Assembly (NCBI GenBank): GCA_902764345.1
Contig: CACWVT010000008.1
Span: forward strand, 1-64,000
Direction of reading: 5' to 3'
Origin: an uncultured Ruminobacter sp.
GTDB lineage: Bacteria > Pseudomonadota > Gammaproteobacteria > Enterobacterales > Succinivibrionaceae
DNA length: 64,000 nucleotides
Shown: positions 17,515 to 27,217 of the stretch, piece by piece
Layout: every line of letters starts with the position of its first letter
How positions within the stretch are numbered: position 1 is the stretch's first letter
Translations under genes and position numbers: made by a program
The notes under the pieces: model-generated
Databases searched by the model: none
What the model was told of the DNA's origin: nothing
The model's input: only the letters and a program-made list of their open reading frames with translations

Positions 17515-17946
17515 ATGGCATTAGAAAGAACATTTTCAATCATCAAGCCTGATGTTGTGGCTCGCAATCTCATCGGCGACATCTATCACCGTTTTGAAAA
17601 TGCCGGTCTGCGCATTGTTGCCGCCAAAATGGTTCATCTCAACCGTGAGGAGGCTTCAGGTTTTTATTGCCATCTGCGTTCCAAGCCTTTTTTTGAGGAA
17701 CTGCTGGAATTCATGATGTCAGGTCCCGTCATGGTTCAGGTTCTTGAAGGAGAGGATGCGATAAAGCGTCATCGTGAGGTTATCGGCGATACTGACCCGA
17801 AGAAGGCCCGTGCGGGCTCAATCAGGGCCGACTATGCCACCAGCATAGATCAGAATGCCGTACACGGTTCAGACTGTCTTGAGGCTGCCGAAAAGGAAAT
17901 AGCGTATTTCTTTACCGATGAGGAACTGTGTCCACGTACCAGATAA
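17515..17946 (+). CDS. ndk: Nucleoside diphosphate kinase
   Basis: Ndk transfers the gamma phosphate of ATP to nucleoside diphosphates to balance NTP and dNTP pools. The 143-aa protein begins [19 protein letters not shown]. It keeps the NAVHGSD motif with the phosphohistidine at H117 and the substrate region [10 protein letters not shown]. An excellent AAAGGAGGG lies at 17503-17511 before the ATG. The frame is open further upstream, but the family length and the ribosome binding site fix this start. In E. coli ndk is followed by rlmN; here cobB lies between them. Confidence 0.96.
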   Translation: MALERTFSIIKPDVVARNLIGDIYHRFENAGLRIVAAKMVHLNREEASGFYCHLRSKPFFEELLEFMMSGPVMVQVLEGEDAIKRHREVIGDTDPKKARAGSIRADYATSIDQNAVHGSDCLEAAEKEIAYFFTDEELCPRTR

Positions 17947-18097
17947 TTATCATCGGCTTAATGACATCGGGACGGACATGAGTGCCGTTCCCTGCGTATG
18001 ATTGATGATGCCGGAGCCGGTCCCTGACCGGTTTTCGTCTTTTTTCGGCATGTATATGCGGTTCCGGTGATGCGGACTGCTTTTTTCGGAGGTAAAC

Positions 18098-18826
18098 ATG
18101 AAAGAAATTCGCAACATACTGATACTTACCGGAGCCGGAATTTCCGCCGAATCGGGAATACCGGTGTTCAGATCGGAAACCGGACTATGGGAGCAGCACC
18201 GGGTCGAGGACGTGGCTACCTATGAGGGCTTTATGAGAAACAGACCTCTGGTTCATGAGTTTTACAACAGGATGCGGCGTAATCTTTTCAATGTCAGACC
18301 AAATCCGGCCCACTTCGCGCTTGCCCGTCTTGCCAATGAATGGAAAAAGGGCAGCGTATGTCTGATAACCCAGAATATTGACAATCTGCATGAGGCCGCA
18401 GGGTCCGGAAATGTCATTCACATGCACGGTGAACTGATGCGCATAAGCTGTGAAAGCTGTGGAGCAGTTGTCGACTGGGATAAGGATTCCTCCGTGGATA
18501 CCAGATGTCCGAAGTGCGGTGAGGCCGCCATGCGTCCGCACATCGTGTGGTTCGGGGAAATTCCTTACCATATGGAACATATTGACGAGCTGCTTCGTGA
18601 CTGTGATCTGTTCATGTCGATAGGTACTTCCGGAGTTGTTTATCCTGCCGCAAATTTTGCGAGAATGACACATGCCCTGGGAGCCTATAACATTGAATTC
18701 AATCTGGAAAAGTCCGCAACCGCGGGAAGCTTTGACAGAGGTATTTACGGCAAGGCCGGAACCACTCTGCCGGAATTTGTGGACAGTCTTTTGAAAACCG
18801 GAAATCTGGATTTTCTGGATCGGTGA
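18098..18826 (+). CDS. cobB: NAD-dependent protein deacylase, sirtuin (CobB)
   Basis: CobB removes acyl groups from lysines using NAD+. The 242-aa protein has the Rossmann motif TGAGISAESGIPVFR, the NAD/ribose motif ITQNIDNLHEAAG, the catalytic His in VIHMHGEL, and a Zn site of two Cys pairs (CESC and CPKC). The IGTSGVVYPAA block is also present. In CobB and SIRT5 a Tyr-x-x-Arg pair that binds succinyl or malonyl groups lies in a segment that reads FYNRMRRN here. The Tyr is kept (Y56), but the aligned Arg position is Met59. The ATG follows GGAGGT. It forms a single-gene unit with a terminator downstream. Confidence 0.93.
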   Translation: MKEIRNILILTGAGISAESGIPVFRSETGLWEQHRVEDVATYEGFMRNRPLVHEFYNRMRRNLFNVRPNPAHFALARLANEWKKGSVCLITQNIDNLHEAAGSGNVIHMHGELMRISCESCGAVVDWDKDSSVDTRCPKCGEAAMRPHIVWFGEIPYHMEHIDELLRDCDLFMSIGTSGVVYPAANFARMTHALGAYNIEFNLEKSATAGSFDRGIYGKAGTTLPEFVDSLLKTGNLDFLDR

Positions 18827-18876
18827 GACTGAGTGTTAAGGATAAGCCTTCAGAAGCTTAAATCATTAAATAACGG

Positions 18877-18905
18877 AAAGCTCCATGGTATCGGAGCTTT
18901 TTCTT
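18877..18905 (+). terminator. Terminator of cobB
   Basis: AAAGCTCC (18877-18884) pairs with GGAGCTTT (18893-18900), followed by T. The remaining about 220 bases to the rlmN promoter show no gene. Confidence 0.8.
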
Positions 18906-19130
18906 TATTCAAAACGTATTTTTATAATGCAACAGGGGTTTTCTCCGGATATTAAGCTCAGACATCCGCTGTCATTGCCTTCCTGCATTTTTGTCCGTGC
19001 TGTACTGACCGGTGGAATATGATCCCGGATTCCGGATTGCTGCAGGAAGCCTGTGTTTTCAGAAAAATCACCGGCGTTTTTATTCTGCGGACAAAGACGG
19101 CTCGGAACCCAGTTGCATATAAATAAAAAT

Positions 19131-19159
19131 GGGACAGTTATCGTGTATTCTGATATAAT
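19131..19159 (+). promoter_or_regulatory. Predicted promoter of rlmN
   Basis: GGGACA (19131-19136, four of six to TTGACA) is followed by 17 bases and a perfect TATAAT at 19154-19159, about 48 bases before the start codon. Confidence 0.65.
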
Positions 19160-19207
19160 CACGCAAATAATTGTGTTTATATTAAACTCGGGTAAGTTGT
19201 TGTCATA

Positions 19208-20308
19208 ATGTCAGAAAGTAAGATTAATTTATTGGATTTGGATCGCGACGGTCTGAGGGCTTTTGTGGCCGAAATGGGCGAAAAGCCGTTCAGGGCGGAT
19301 CAGATTATGAAATGGATATATCATTTCGGTGCTGATGATTTTACCAAAATGACCAATATCAACAGGGCCATGCAGGCAAAGCTTTCTGAATGTGCATACG
19401 TAAAGGCTCCTGAAATCAAGGCGGAGTACCGCAGCAGCGACGGAACCATTAAGTGGGCTCTGGACGCCGGAGACGGTCAGCTGATTGAGACCGTGTACAT
19501 CCCTGACGGTGACAGGGCTACGCTGTGCGTGTCAACTCAGGTCGGGTGCGTGATTAACTGTGCGTTCTGCGCCACCGGTGCTCAGGGCTTTAACCGTAAT
19601 CTTTCCACCTCCGAAATTATCGGGCAGGTGTGGAGGGCTACCTCCGTTATAGGCTTTACCCCGAATCCGAAATTCAGAGCCATTGATAACGTGGTTCTTA
19701 TGGGAATGGGTGAACCTCTTCTGAATTTTGACAATACCGTGAGAGCCATGAAGATCATGCTTGATGACTTCGGCTTCGGACTGTCCAAGAGAAGGGTAAC
19801 CATTTCCACTGCCGGTGTGGTTCCGGGAATTGACAGACTGGGTGATGCCATAGACGTGGCACTGGCCATTTCACTTCATGCTCCGAATGATGAACTCAGA
19901 AGTAAACTTATCCCTCTTAATGATAAGCACAACATCAGCAACATTCTGGCTGCCGTGAAGAGATATGTGGATAAGTCCAATGCCAACAGCGGCAGGGTTA
20001 CCATAGAGTACATCCTGCTTGCCGGAGTAAATGACAGACCTGAGCATGCGCACGAGCTGGCAAAACTTCTGGCCAATACTCCGTGCAAGATTAATCTCAT
20101 TCCGTTTAATCCGCATGAAGCAGGCAGATTCAGCAAGCCGAAGGCTGCGGATATTGACAGATTCTACAGAATCCTTCTGGATTACGGATATACCGTCGTC
20201 ACCCGCAAGACCAGAGGTGATGACATAAAGGCCGCCTGCGGACAGCTGGCCGGCGAAGTGAAGAATAAACTGAAGAAAATAGCCACCTTCAGCGGAAAGG
20301 ATCTGTAA
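19208..20308 (+). CDS. rlmN: Dual-specificity rRNA/tRNA adenine-C2 methyltransferase RlmN
   Basis: RlmN is a radical-SAM enzyme that methylates C2 of A2503 in 23S rRNA and A37 in some tRNAs. The cluster-binding motif [13 protein letters not shown] fits C-x3-C-x2-C. The [12 protein letters not shown] block, the [11 protein letters not shown] block and the C-terminal Cys in [13 protein letters not shown] are conserved. The length of 366 aa is normal. It leads the rlmN-pilW-rodZ-ispG run, an order shared with many gammaproteobacteria. Confidence 0.95.
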   Translation: MSESKINLLDLDRDGLRAFVAEMGEKPFRADQIMKWIYHFGADDFTKMTNINRAMQAKLSECAYVKAPEIKAEYRSSDGTIKWALDAGDGQLIETVYIPDGDRATLCVSTQVGCVINCAFCATGAQGFNRNLSTSEIIGQVWRATSVIGFTPNPKFRAIDNVVLMGMGEPLLNFDNTVRAMKIMLDDFGFGLSKRRVTISTAGVVPGIDRLGDAIDVALAISLHAPNDELRSKLIPLNDKHNISNILAAVKRYVDKSNANSGRVTIEYILLAGVNDRPEHAHELAKLLANTPCKINLIPFNPHEAGRFSKPKAADIDRFYRILLDYGYTVVTRKTRGDDIKAACGQLAGEVKNKLKKIATFSGKDL

Positions 20309-20367
20309 GGATTCCTAAATTCCGTAAAGGACGGCAGATTTTAAATAAATATAAAGGGACACAGCTA

Positions 20368-21171
20368 ATGAACATGATGAACAGATTATTACTGGCGGCA
20401 GTTGCCACGGGGCTGCTGACGGGATGTATAACGTCCAAGGAAATAATTGTTGGCCGTGATGAAAACGGCAATGAAATTGTCCGCAAGGCGGATGATATTG
20501 ATTATGAAAAGGCATCACTTGCCAGAATCAATCTGGCATACAGCTTTATGCAGCAGAGGGAAATGAGTTCGGCAAAGGAAAATCTTAACATTGCCGAAAG
20601 CTATTCTCCGAATCTTGAGGCACTGCATCTTGCCTGGGGACGCTATTACGATATCGTGGGTGATTACGGCAATTCCGAAAAGAAGTATCAGCTGGCAATC
20701 AAGGAATATCCTGAATCCGGCATGAGCTATACCCACTACGGCAGTTTTCTGTGTTCCAGAGGCAGACGTGACGAAGGTCTGAACAACCTGCTTAAGGCAG
20801 TTTCAATTCCTAAGTTTGCCCAGATGAGCATGGCCTACGAGGCAGCGGCAACATGTGCATATGAAGCCGGAAAGATAGATGAATCAAGGAAATACTTTGA
20901 ACAGGCAATGAGCTACGGCGGCAATGCTCCGTCACTCCTGTTCAACTACGCCACCTTCAGCTTCGAGAACGGGGATTATGAGAAGGCGGACAGACTCATG
21001 CGCAACTATGACATGTTCCAGCACAGGGACACACCGCAGACTCTGTTCCTTAAAATCAGAATTTCCCAGAAGATGGGTGAGTATGCTTCATCCGAAATAT
21101 ACGGCAGAAAGCTTCTCAAGGTATTCCCTAAGAGCGATGAAGCCAAGAAATTCAAGGCCGGCGATTACTAG
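20368..21171 (+). CDS. pilW: Type IV pilus biogenesis/stability lipoprotein PilW (PilF)
   Basis: PilW is an outer-membrane TPR lipoprotein that helps assemble PilQ secretins. The signal LLLAAVATGLLTGCITS has lipobox LTGC. About six TPR units follow, including ARINLAYSFMQQREMSSAKE, ALHLAWGRYYDIVGDYGNSE and SYTHYGSFLCSRGRRDEGLN, the usual PilW layout. Its place between rlmN and rodZ is the common one for pilW. No other pilus genes occur in the window, so a pilus role rests on family membership. Confidence 0.85.
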   Translation: MNMMNRLLLAAVATGLLTGCITSKEIIVGRDENGNEIVRKADDIDYEKASLARINLAYSFMQQREMSSAKENLNIAESYSPNLEALHLAWGRYYDIVGDYGNSEKKYQLAIKEYPESGMSYTHYGSFLCSRGRRDEGLNNLLKAVSIPKFAQMSMAYEAAATCAYEAGKIDESRKYFEQAMSYGGNAPSLLFNYATFSFENGDYEKADRLMRNYDMFQHRDTPQTLFLKIRISQKMGEYASSEIYGRKLLKVFPKSDEAKKFKAGDY

Positions 21172-21197
21172 AAACGGGGTAGAGGTTTAAACGGAAA

Positions 21198-22544
21198 ATG
21201 ATAAACAACAGTGCAGGCAGCGAAGCTGCCCAGCTTCTCGGCAACATGTACAGGGAAGCACGTGAAAGAAACAATGTTTCCCTCACAACGGCTTCAGAGC
21301 AGTTAAACATCAGAAGTTATCTGCTTAACGATATGGAAAAGGGGCGTTTCGGTCATCTTAAGCTTGGTGACTGTCTCGCATATGCAAAATACCTGTCCGT
21401 CGACATCGGCGTGGATGAAATCAACAAGATAAGACAGATCCAGGGCGCATCAGGCGAAACCTACGTTATTGACAGAAAGGTTTATGTGGGCGGTGCCGTG
21501 GTTCTCGGCCTGCTGGCGGCAGCCATTCTGGCACTGACCTCCGGTTCAGGAAAGAATGATAACGCTGCACCTGAAAACGGTGTTCTGCAGATTCCGCAGA
21601 ACGGTGGCAGCGGCGTGATAGAGCTTCCTGCAGCAAATACTCCGCAGACGGTGGAGGTTCCTCTTGTTCAGCAGGCCCCAGCCGCGCAGCAGCCGGCTGC
21701 TCCTAAGGTGCAGATGGCAGACACCATGCCTAAGGAACCTGAACAGACCGCAGTGACTGCTCCTGCTCAGCAGAAGGCGGCTTCCGGGGTGGTTGTCGGT
21801 CCTGAAAGCGGTGACGTAATCGTTGAAGAGGAAATCAGATTTGAAAGTCTTCCTGACGTTGAGCCGTCTGAGGCTCCGGTTGTTGCCGCACCAAGAACCG
21901 AGACGGTAAGAAAGACCGGAACCGCAGGTGCTCCTGTCGCCAAAACCGTTCCTGCCGCAGGTAATGCAGTTCAGCATCAGCCTGCCCGTCAGCCTGAAAA
22001 AACTGCTGACGTCAGAAAGGAGGTTAAGCCTCAGAACGCATCACGCAGTGAGACTGCAAAGACAGCGGTAAGCACATCCAAGTCCGCGGTTCAGAATACA
22101 GCCGCAGGTGCTGAACGTAAGGCTCAGACCAGAACTCAGACCGCAGCGCCGGCAAAATCAACCGGACTCAAGTCCGGTCAGGTTGTATCACTGGCCGATG
22201 AACTCGGATATCAGAAACCTGCCCGCGCATCTCAGACATCTGCGTCAAAGCAGAGCGCAAAGCCTGCCCAGAAGCCTGTTCAGAAGCCTGTTCAGAGCCA
22301 GACCGCAACTGCGCCTAAGACTGCTGCTTCCGGCGTGAAATCAGGCAGTCTCAAGTCAGGTCAGGTGGTATCTCTTGCAGATGAAATGGGCTATCAGAAG
22401 AAGCCTGCGGCTCCTAAGAGCACCGGTGCGGCCGTTTCATCAGGAAACAGCGCAAAGAGCGGTGTCGTCGGACCGAAGATTACCGACCAGGCTGAAATAA
22501 AGAGACGTGCAAGTCAGGTTGTGATTACAGAGGCTGTACAGTAA
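21198..22544 (+). CDS. rodZ: RodZ-like cytoskeletal anchor protein, no recognisable C-terminal domain
   Basis: RodZ links MreB to the cell-wall elongation machinery. The N-terminal about 75 residues are a Cro/CI-like HTH domain (LLGNMYREARERNNVSLTTA, then EQLNIRSYLLNDMEKGRF). A membrane helix follows at about residues 96-115 (VYVGGAVVLGLLAAAILALT), then a long Pro/Ala/Gln/Lys-rich tail. The usual periplasmic beta domain (DUF4115) is not evident. Instead the tail holds two near-identical motifs, LKSGQVVSLADE(L/M)GYQK, at about residues 323 and 384. The 448-aa length and the position between pilW and ispG support RodZ. ispG starts 3 bases after the stop, so the two are coupled. Confidence 0.82.
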   Translation: MINNSAGSEAAQLLGNMYREARERNNVSLTTASEQLNIRSYLLNDMEKGRFGHLKLGDCLAYAKYLSVDIGVDEINKIRQIQGASGETYVIDRKVYVGGAVVLGLLAAAILALTSGSGKNDNAAPENGVLQIPQNGGSGVIELPAANTPQTVEVPLVQQAPAAQQPAAPKVQMADTMPKEPEQTAVTAPAQQKAASGVVVGPESGDVIVEEEIRFESLPDVEPSEAPVVAAPRTETVRKTGTAGAPVAKTVPAAGNAVQHQPARQPEKTADVRKEVKPQNASRSETAKTAVSTSKSAVQNTAAGAERKAQTRTQTAAPAKSTGLKSGQVVSLADELGYQKPARASQTSASKQSAKPAQKPVQKPVQSQTATAPKTAASGVKSGSLKSGQVVSLADEMGYQKKPAAPKSTGAAVSSGNSAKSGVVGPKITDQAEIKRRASQVVITEAVQ

Positions 22545-22547
22545 GTC

Positions 22548-23636
22548 ATGATTACATTAACGGAACAGATTAAGAGACGTAAAACCAGACGTATCATGGT
22601 AGGAAACGTACCGGTCGGCGGTGATGCCCCGATTTCGGTTCAGAGTATGACCAATACCGATACCACCGACATCGACGGCACAATTGCCCAGATAAGGGCA
22701 ATTGCCGAAGCGGGAGCGGATATAGTGCGCGTCAGCGTGCCGACGCTCAAGGCTGCTGAGGCCTTTAAGGAAATCAGGGCCGGCTCACCGATTCCGGTGG
22801 TTGCCGACATTCACTTTGATTACCGCATTGCCCTCAAGGTAGCCGATTACGGTGCTGACTGTCTGCGCATAAATCCGGGCAACATCGGCAGTGACGAAAA
22901 GGTGCGTGCCGTGGTTTCCTCAGCCAGGGAGCACGGTATTCCAATCAGAATCGGCGTTAATGCCGGTTCTCTCGAGAAGGATATTCTTGAACGCTACGGT
23001 GAGCCTACTCCGGAAGCGCTGGTTGAGTCAGCCATGCATCACATCGGAATCCTTGAGCATCTTGATTTCCCGGATTTCAAGATTAGCGTTAAGGCATCAG
23101 ACGTGTTTGTGGCATACGAGGCCTATAAGCTCCTGAGTCAGAAGATCGAGCAGCCGCTGCATCTCGGCATAACCGAGGCAGGCGGCTTCAGAAAAGGCTC
23201 TGTTATGAGTGCCATCGGCCTTTCCTGGTTACTTAAGGAAGGTATCGGTGATACCATGCGTGTGTCTCTTGCGGCTGATCCGGTAGAAGAGGTAAGAGTG
23301 GCCTTTGACATTCTGAAGGTGATGAAGCTGCGTACCAGAGGTATTAATTTCATTGCGTGTCCTACCTGTTCCCGTCGCGGCTTTGACGTTATCGGAACGG
23401 TGAACGAGCTGGAAAAGAGACTCGGAGACGTTACCGAATCACTGAACGTGGCCGTCATGGGCTGTGTGGTTAACGGTCCGGGTGAGGCTTCAAGGGCTAA
23501 TCTCGGAGTATGCGGTGCCGCGGAAAAAAGCTATTACTACGAGGATGGCGAACGGCTTGACAGAATTCCGAATGAACAGCTTATTGATGAGCTGGAAAGG
23601 AGAATAAGGGCATACCTTGCGAAAAAGCAGGCCTAG
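22548..23636 (+). CDS. ispG: 4-hydroxy-3-methylbut-2-enyl diphosphate synthase IspG
   Basis: IspG is the Fe-S enzyme of the MEP isoprenoid pathway that makes HMBPP from MEcPP. The N-terminal TIM-barrel part ([20 protein letters not shown]) and the 4Fe-4S region ([25 protein letters not shown]) are intact. The length of 362 aa is close to E. coli IspG (372). It directly follows rodZ and is probably translated from the same mRNA. Confidence 0.96.
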   Translation: MITLTEQIKRRKTRRIMVGNVPVGGDAPISVQSMTNTDTTDIDGTIAQIRAIAEAGADIVRVSVPTLKAAEAFKEIRAGSPIPVVADIHFDYRIALKVADYGADCLRINPGNIGSDEKVRAVVSSAREHGIPIRIGVNAGSLEKDILERYGEPTPEALVESAMHHIGILEHLDFPDFKISVKASDVFVAYEAYKLLSQKIEQPLHLGITEAGGFRKGSVMSAIGLSWLLKEGIGDTMRVSLAADPVEEVRVAFDILKVMKLRTRGINFIACPTCSRRGFDVIGTVNELEKRLGDVTESLNVAVMGCVVNGPGEASRANLGVCGAAEKSYYYEDGERLDRIPNEQLIDELERRIRAYLAKKQA

Positions 23637-23723
23637 CCCGGGGACTTCGGGATCCTTACCGGTGCGCATCGGAAGGCGATGCGGAAAAATAATAAAACCG
23701 GCAGATCCCGGCCGAAAGGTTCC

Positions 23724-23749
23724 GTGAGCCGGACATGTTTCCGGCTCAC
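23724..23749 (+). terminator. Hairpin between ispG and hisS
   Basis: GTGAGCCGGA (23724-23733) pairs perfectly with TCCGGCTCAC (23740-23749). No strong T-run follows, so it may be a terminator or a processing hairpin. Confidence 0.5.
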
Positions 23750-23803
23750 AATGATTTTGTGATTATATGGTTTGAATAATGTTTTTAAAGGAAGCTAGAT
23801 AAA

Positions 23804-25072
23804 GTGGCGGTTAAAATTAACGCAATCAGAGGTATGAATGATCTTCTGCCTCAGGACAGCAGTATGTGGCAGCAGGTTGAAGCGGTTCTTAAATCAACCG
23901 CAGCCTCTTTCGGTTTCAGTGAAATCCGTTTCCCTATCGTTGAAAAGACCGGACTGTTCTGCAGGGCAATCGGTGAGGTTACCGATGTGGTCGAAAAGGA
24001 AATGTATACCTTCAACGACCGCGACGGTGATTCACTGTCATTAAGACCTGAGGGTACTGCCGGCTGTGTGAGGGCATGTCTTGAGAACTCCCTCATTCAC
24101 GGTCAGGAACAGAGACTCTGGTACACCGGACCGATGTTCCGTCACGAAAGACCTCAGAAGGGCCGCTACCGTCAGTTCCATCAGTTCGGCTGTGAGGTGT
24201 TCGGACTGAAGGGACCGGATATCGATGCTGAAATCATTGCCTTTACCGCAGAAGTTCTGGCAAAGCTCGGTCTTACCGAACACGTAAGCCTGCAGCTTAA
24301 TTCCCTCGGCTCCTCCGAAGAGCGTGCCGCATACAGGGATGCCCTGGTTGCATTCCTTGAAAAGCACCAGGATGTTCTTGATGAAGACTGCAAGCGCAGA
24401 ATGTACACCAATCCTCTCAGAGTTCTTGATACCAAGAATGAGGATGTTATCGCCGTACTTAAGGACGCTCCGAAGTTAAGCGATTATTTCGGGGAGGAGA
24501 CCAGGGCTCATTTTGAGGGACTGTGCTCAAGACTTGAAAATCTGGGCATTAAGTACGAGCTCAACAGCCGTCTGGTCCGCGGTCTTGATTACTACAATCT
24601 TACCGTGTTTGAATGGGTTACCGATGCTCTCGGTTCACAGGGTACCGTGTGCGGCGGTGGCCGTTACGACGGACTGGTGGAGCAGCTTGGCGGTCAGAGC
24701 ACTCCGGCGATTGGTTTTGCCGTAGGTCTTGAAAGAATGATTCTTCTTCTTGAAACCCTGCAGCTTGTTCAGCGTAAGCCTGCGGTTGACATCATGATCT
24801 GTGCCATGGGCGAAGAACCTGAACGTCAGCAGTTAAAGCTTGCCCTTGATCTTAGAAAGGCACTGCCGGGTTTGGGTATAATGACACACTGCGGCGGCGG
24901 CAAGTTCAAGAAACAGATGGCCCATGCCGATAAGTCAGGTGCCCGTTTTGCGGTAATCATCGGTGATGATGAAATAAACAACCGGGTACTTAGTATCAAG
25001 GATCTGCGTTCAGGTGAACAGCAGACTGTGGAAATGGCGGCAGCAGCTGCTTATTTTAAGAGCGTATTTTAA
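23804..25072 (+). CDS. hisS: Histidyl-tRNA synthetase
   Basis: HisS charges tRNA-His. The class II motifs are present: motif 2 around [19 protein letters not shown], the His-specific [16 protein letters not shown], and motif 3 around [11 protein letters not shown]. The C-terminal anticodon-binding domain follows. The length is 422 aa. The start is a GTG at 23804 (encoding [16 protein letters not shown]), with AAAGGAAG upstream. yfgM follows 14 bases after the stop, as in E. coli. Confidence 0.96.
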   Translation: MAVKINAIRGMNDLLPQDSSMWQQVEAVLKSTAASFGFSEIRFPIVEKTGLFCRAIGEVTDVVEKEMYTFNDRDGDSLSLRPEGTAGCVRACLENSLIHGQEQRLWYTGPMFRHERPQKGRYRQFHQFGCEVFGLKGPDIDAEIIAFTAEVLAKLGLTEHVSLQLNSLGSSEERAAYRDALVAFLEKHQDVLDEDCKRRMYTNPLRVLDTKNEDVIAVLKDAPKLSDYFGEETRAHFEGLCSRLENLGIKYELNSRLVRGLDYYNLTVFEWVTDALGSQGTVCGGGRYDGLVEQLGGQSTPAIGFAVGLERMILLLETLQLVQRKPAVDIMICAMGEEPERQQLKLALDLRKALPGLGIMTHCGGGKFKKQMAHADKSGARFAVIIGDDEINNRVLSIKDLRSGEQQTVEMAAAAAYFKSVF

Positions 25073-25086
25073 CAGGAGTATAATAA

Positions 25087-25854
25087 ATGGACGTTTTTGA
25101 GGCTGATGCACAACAGAGAGAAGAAGAACTTCGCAAGTGGTGGCATGATAACTGGAAGAGTATTGCCATGGGCGTTATTCTGGCATTCGTCATTATTACC
25201 GCCGTGTTCTGGTACAGAGACCATACCAGAAAAATCAGATATCAGAATGCCGTGGATTTCTATGGGGTTGTAATGAACACCAATATGGCTGATGAAAAGA
25301 ACGTTGCCGAAGTCAAGGCTTTCATCGGTGAACACGGTAACGACGTATACAGTCAGCTCGCAGCTCTTTCACTGGCAAAGCAGTTTGTAAGCGAAAAGAA
25401 GTATCAGGAAGCCGCCGATCTGTTAAACGGCAGTCTCGGTGCCGCAAAGGATTCAATTCTTGATGACGTGGTTCGTTTAAGAATTGCCAGAATCGACATT
25501 GAACTCAAGAAGTTTGATGATGCCGTTGCCGTTCTCAATGCAGTCAGAAACAATGACTCATTCAGATTTGAAGTTACCTCATTAAGGGGGGATGCCGCTT
25601 ATGCTTCAGGCGACCTTAATGCCGCTTTCAAGTACTACGATGAAGCTCTTTCATATGCCAAGGCAGATGAAGATACCACCGTGGTTAAGATGAAGAGGGA
25701 TGCCCTCAATGCCGTTAAGGGTGTGCCTGCCGCTAAAAATGCCGCACAGGTGACTGAACCTGCGGCTGAAGCTGCTGTCAAAGATACCGTTGCCGATGAT
25801 GCGGCAGAAGCTGCGGCAAAGACTGTTGAAGCGGAAGCCTCAGCAAAGCAGTAA
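25087..25854 (+). CDS. yfgM: YfgM-like ancillary SecYEG/periplasmic chaperone protein
   Basis: YfgM is a single-pass inner-membrane protein with a periplasmic TPR-like domain. It associates with SecYEG and PpiD. The N-terminus is cytoplasmic (EADAQQREEELRKWWHDNWK), the helix IAMGVILAFVIITAVFW follows at about residues 22-39, and helical repeats make up the rest. The tail after about residue 210 is rich in Ala, Glu and Val, and its low complexity is unusual. The gene sits between hisS and bamB in the conserved order. Confidence 0.88.
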   Translation: MDVFEADAQQREEELRKWWHDNWKSIAMGVILAFVIITAVFWYRDHTRKIRYQNAVDFYGVVMNTNMADEKNVAEVKAFIGEHGNDVYSQLAALSLAKQFVSEKKYQEAADLLNGSLGAAKDSILDDVVRLRIARIDIELKKFDDAVAVLNAVRNNDSFRFEVTSLRGDAAYASGDLNAAFKYYDEALSYAKADEDTTVVKMKRDALNAVKGVPAAKNAAQVTEPAAEAAVKDTVADDAAEAAAKTVEAEASAKQ

Positions 25855-25901
25855 GCCGTAACCGGTTATGTGCAGGGATTTTGAGTTAAGAGAATTATCA
25901 G

Positions 25902-27104
25902 ATGTTCAGCTTTTTTAAAAAGCAGTTTATTTCAGGGACGGTATTAGCACTGTCGGCACTTGCGGCAGGCTGTTCCACCGATGTCGACGTGTATAAGCCG
26001 GTATCGGCTCCAATTGTGACCAACAGTGTCGAAACCACTGTCGTATGGAGTGCATCCGTAGGTTCAGGTGTCGGCAATTACTATACCAGACTTACGCCTG
26101 CGGTGGATGAGGTTAAGGTATATGCGGCCTCACGAAACGGTGACGTGTTCGCACTTGACAGGGAGACCGGTTCAAGGGAATGGCATATTGATCTTGATGA
26201 TGAGGATGAGAATGACGATCGTCGTTCAGCCCGTCTGTCAGGAGGTCTGGTCCTTCAGTACGGTACTCTTTACGTTACCAGTGAAAACGGCTATCTGTAC
26301 GCCATCGATGCCGAGGAAGGCACCCTGAAATGGAAGACTGAAGTAGGGCAGGAGGTCATGGCAGCTCCGGCAGCCGGATATGACAAGGTATTCGTTCTGA
26401 CGATTACCGGTCAGCTCCTCGCCTTCAATTCCGAGACCGGAGAAAAAATCTGGGCCAACGGTAATGACGGCAATACCGTTTCCCTGCGCGGAGACAGTAA
26501 CCCGGTTGCGATTTCCGACCAGGTTGTCATCTACGGAACCTCAAACGGTAAGGTCAACATCGTTTCGCAGGAGACAGGCGTACTTATTCATCAGCTGAAT
26601 GTTAATAATGCAAACGGTGCAACCAGAATTGCACGTCTCAATGACGTGAACAGTACACCGCTCAGCATTATGAATGAAGTGTACTCAGTGGCTTTCAACG
26701 GTAACTTCCAGGGATTCCTGATACCTGAATTCAGTTCAATGTGGAAGAGACAGTATTCGTCATGTCTTGATCTGGCAAGTGACTCAACCGATATCGCCCT
26801 TACCGACGTATCCGGTCATGTCTACTCCATCATCAGGGTTGACGGAACCCAGAGATGGGCAAATACCCGTCTTACCTACCGTGGCGTTACGGCGCCGGCT
26901 TATTTCAAGCGTCATGTGGTTGTAGGGGATTATGAGGGGTATGTTTATTTGCTGGATGATGCGACCGGAGAAATCAAGTCAATGCGCATGATTGACTCCA
27001 GCGGCCTCTATGCCGCTCCGGTAAGCGATGATGATTATCTCTATCTCCAGTCAAGAGACGGAACTCTTTACGCCGTTGACATTGAAGAGAAAAAAGAAGA
27101 ATAG
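25902..27104 (+). CDS. bamB: Outer membrane protein assembly factor BamB
   Basis: BamB is a lipoprotein of the BAM complex that inserts beta-barrel proteins. The signal SGTVLALSALAAGCSTD carries lipobox AAGC. The rest is an eight-bladed PQQ-type beta propeller; repeats such as VFALDRETGSREWHIDL, YAIDAEEGTLKWKTEVG and LAFNSETGEKIWANG are clear. The length of 400 aa is close to E. coli (392). Its position between yfgM and der is the conserved one. Confidence 0.94.
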   Translation: MFSFFKKQFISGTVLALSALAAGCSTDVDVYKPVSAPIVTNSVETTVVWSASVGSGVGNYYTRLTPAVDEVKVYAASRNGDVFALDRETGSREWHIDLDDEDENDDRRSARLSGGLVLQYGTLYVTSENGYLYAIDAEEGTLKWKTEVGQEVMAAPAAGYDKVFVLTITGQLLAFNSETGEKIWANGNDGNTVSLRGDSNPVAISDQVVIYGTSNGKVNIVSQETGVLIHQLNVNNANGATRIARLNDVNSTPLSIMNEVYSVAFNGNFQGFLIPEFSSMWKRQYSSCLDLASDSTDIALTDVSGHVYSIIRVDGTQRWANTRLTYRGVTAPAYFKRHVVVGDYEGYVYLLDDATGEIKSMRMIDSSGLYAAPVSDDDYLYLQSRDGTLYAVDIEEKKEE

Positions 27105-27166
27105 TATGTCCGGTACCGTGTTGCCGTGCATGTTATTCCGTGAATAAATTAAAAATTAACCGAACC

Positions 27167-27195
27167 GGCTTATCCTGCGGATAAGCCAGTTTTTT
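27167..27195 (+). terminator. Terminator between bamB and der
   Basis: GGCTTATCC (27167-27175) pairs with GGATAAGCC (27179-27187) and is followed by TTTTTT. It ends only about 22 bases before the proposed der start, so der would need a promoter inside or upstream of the hairpin, or read-through. Confidence 0.78.
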
Positions 27196-27217
27196 GATTA
27201 TTATGAGGAAACAGATT

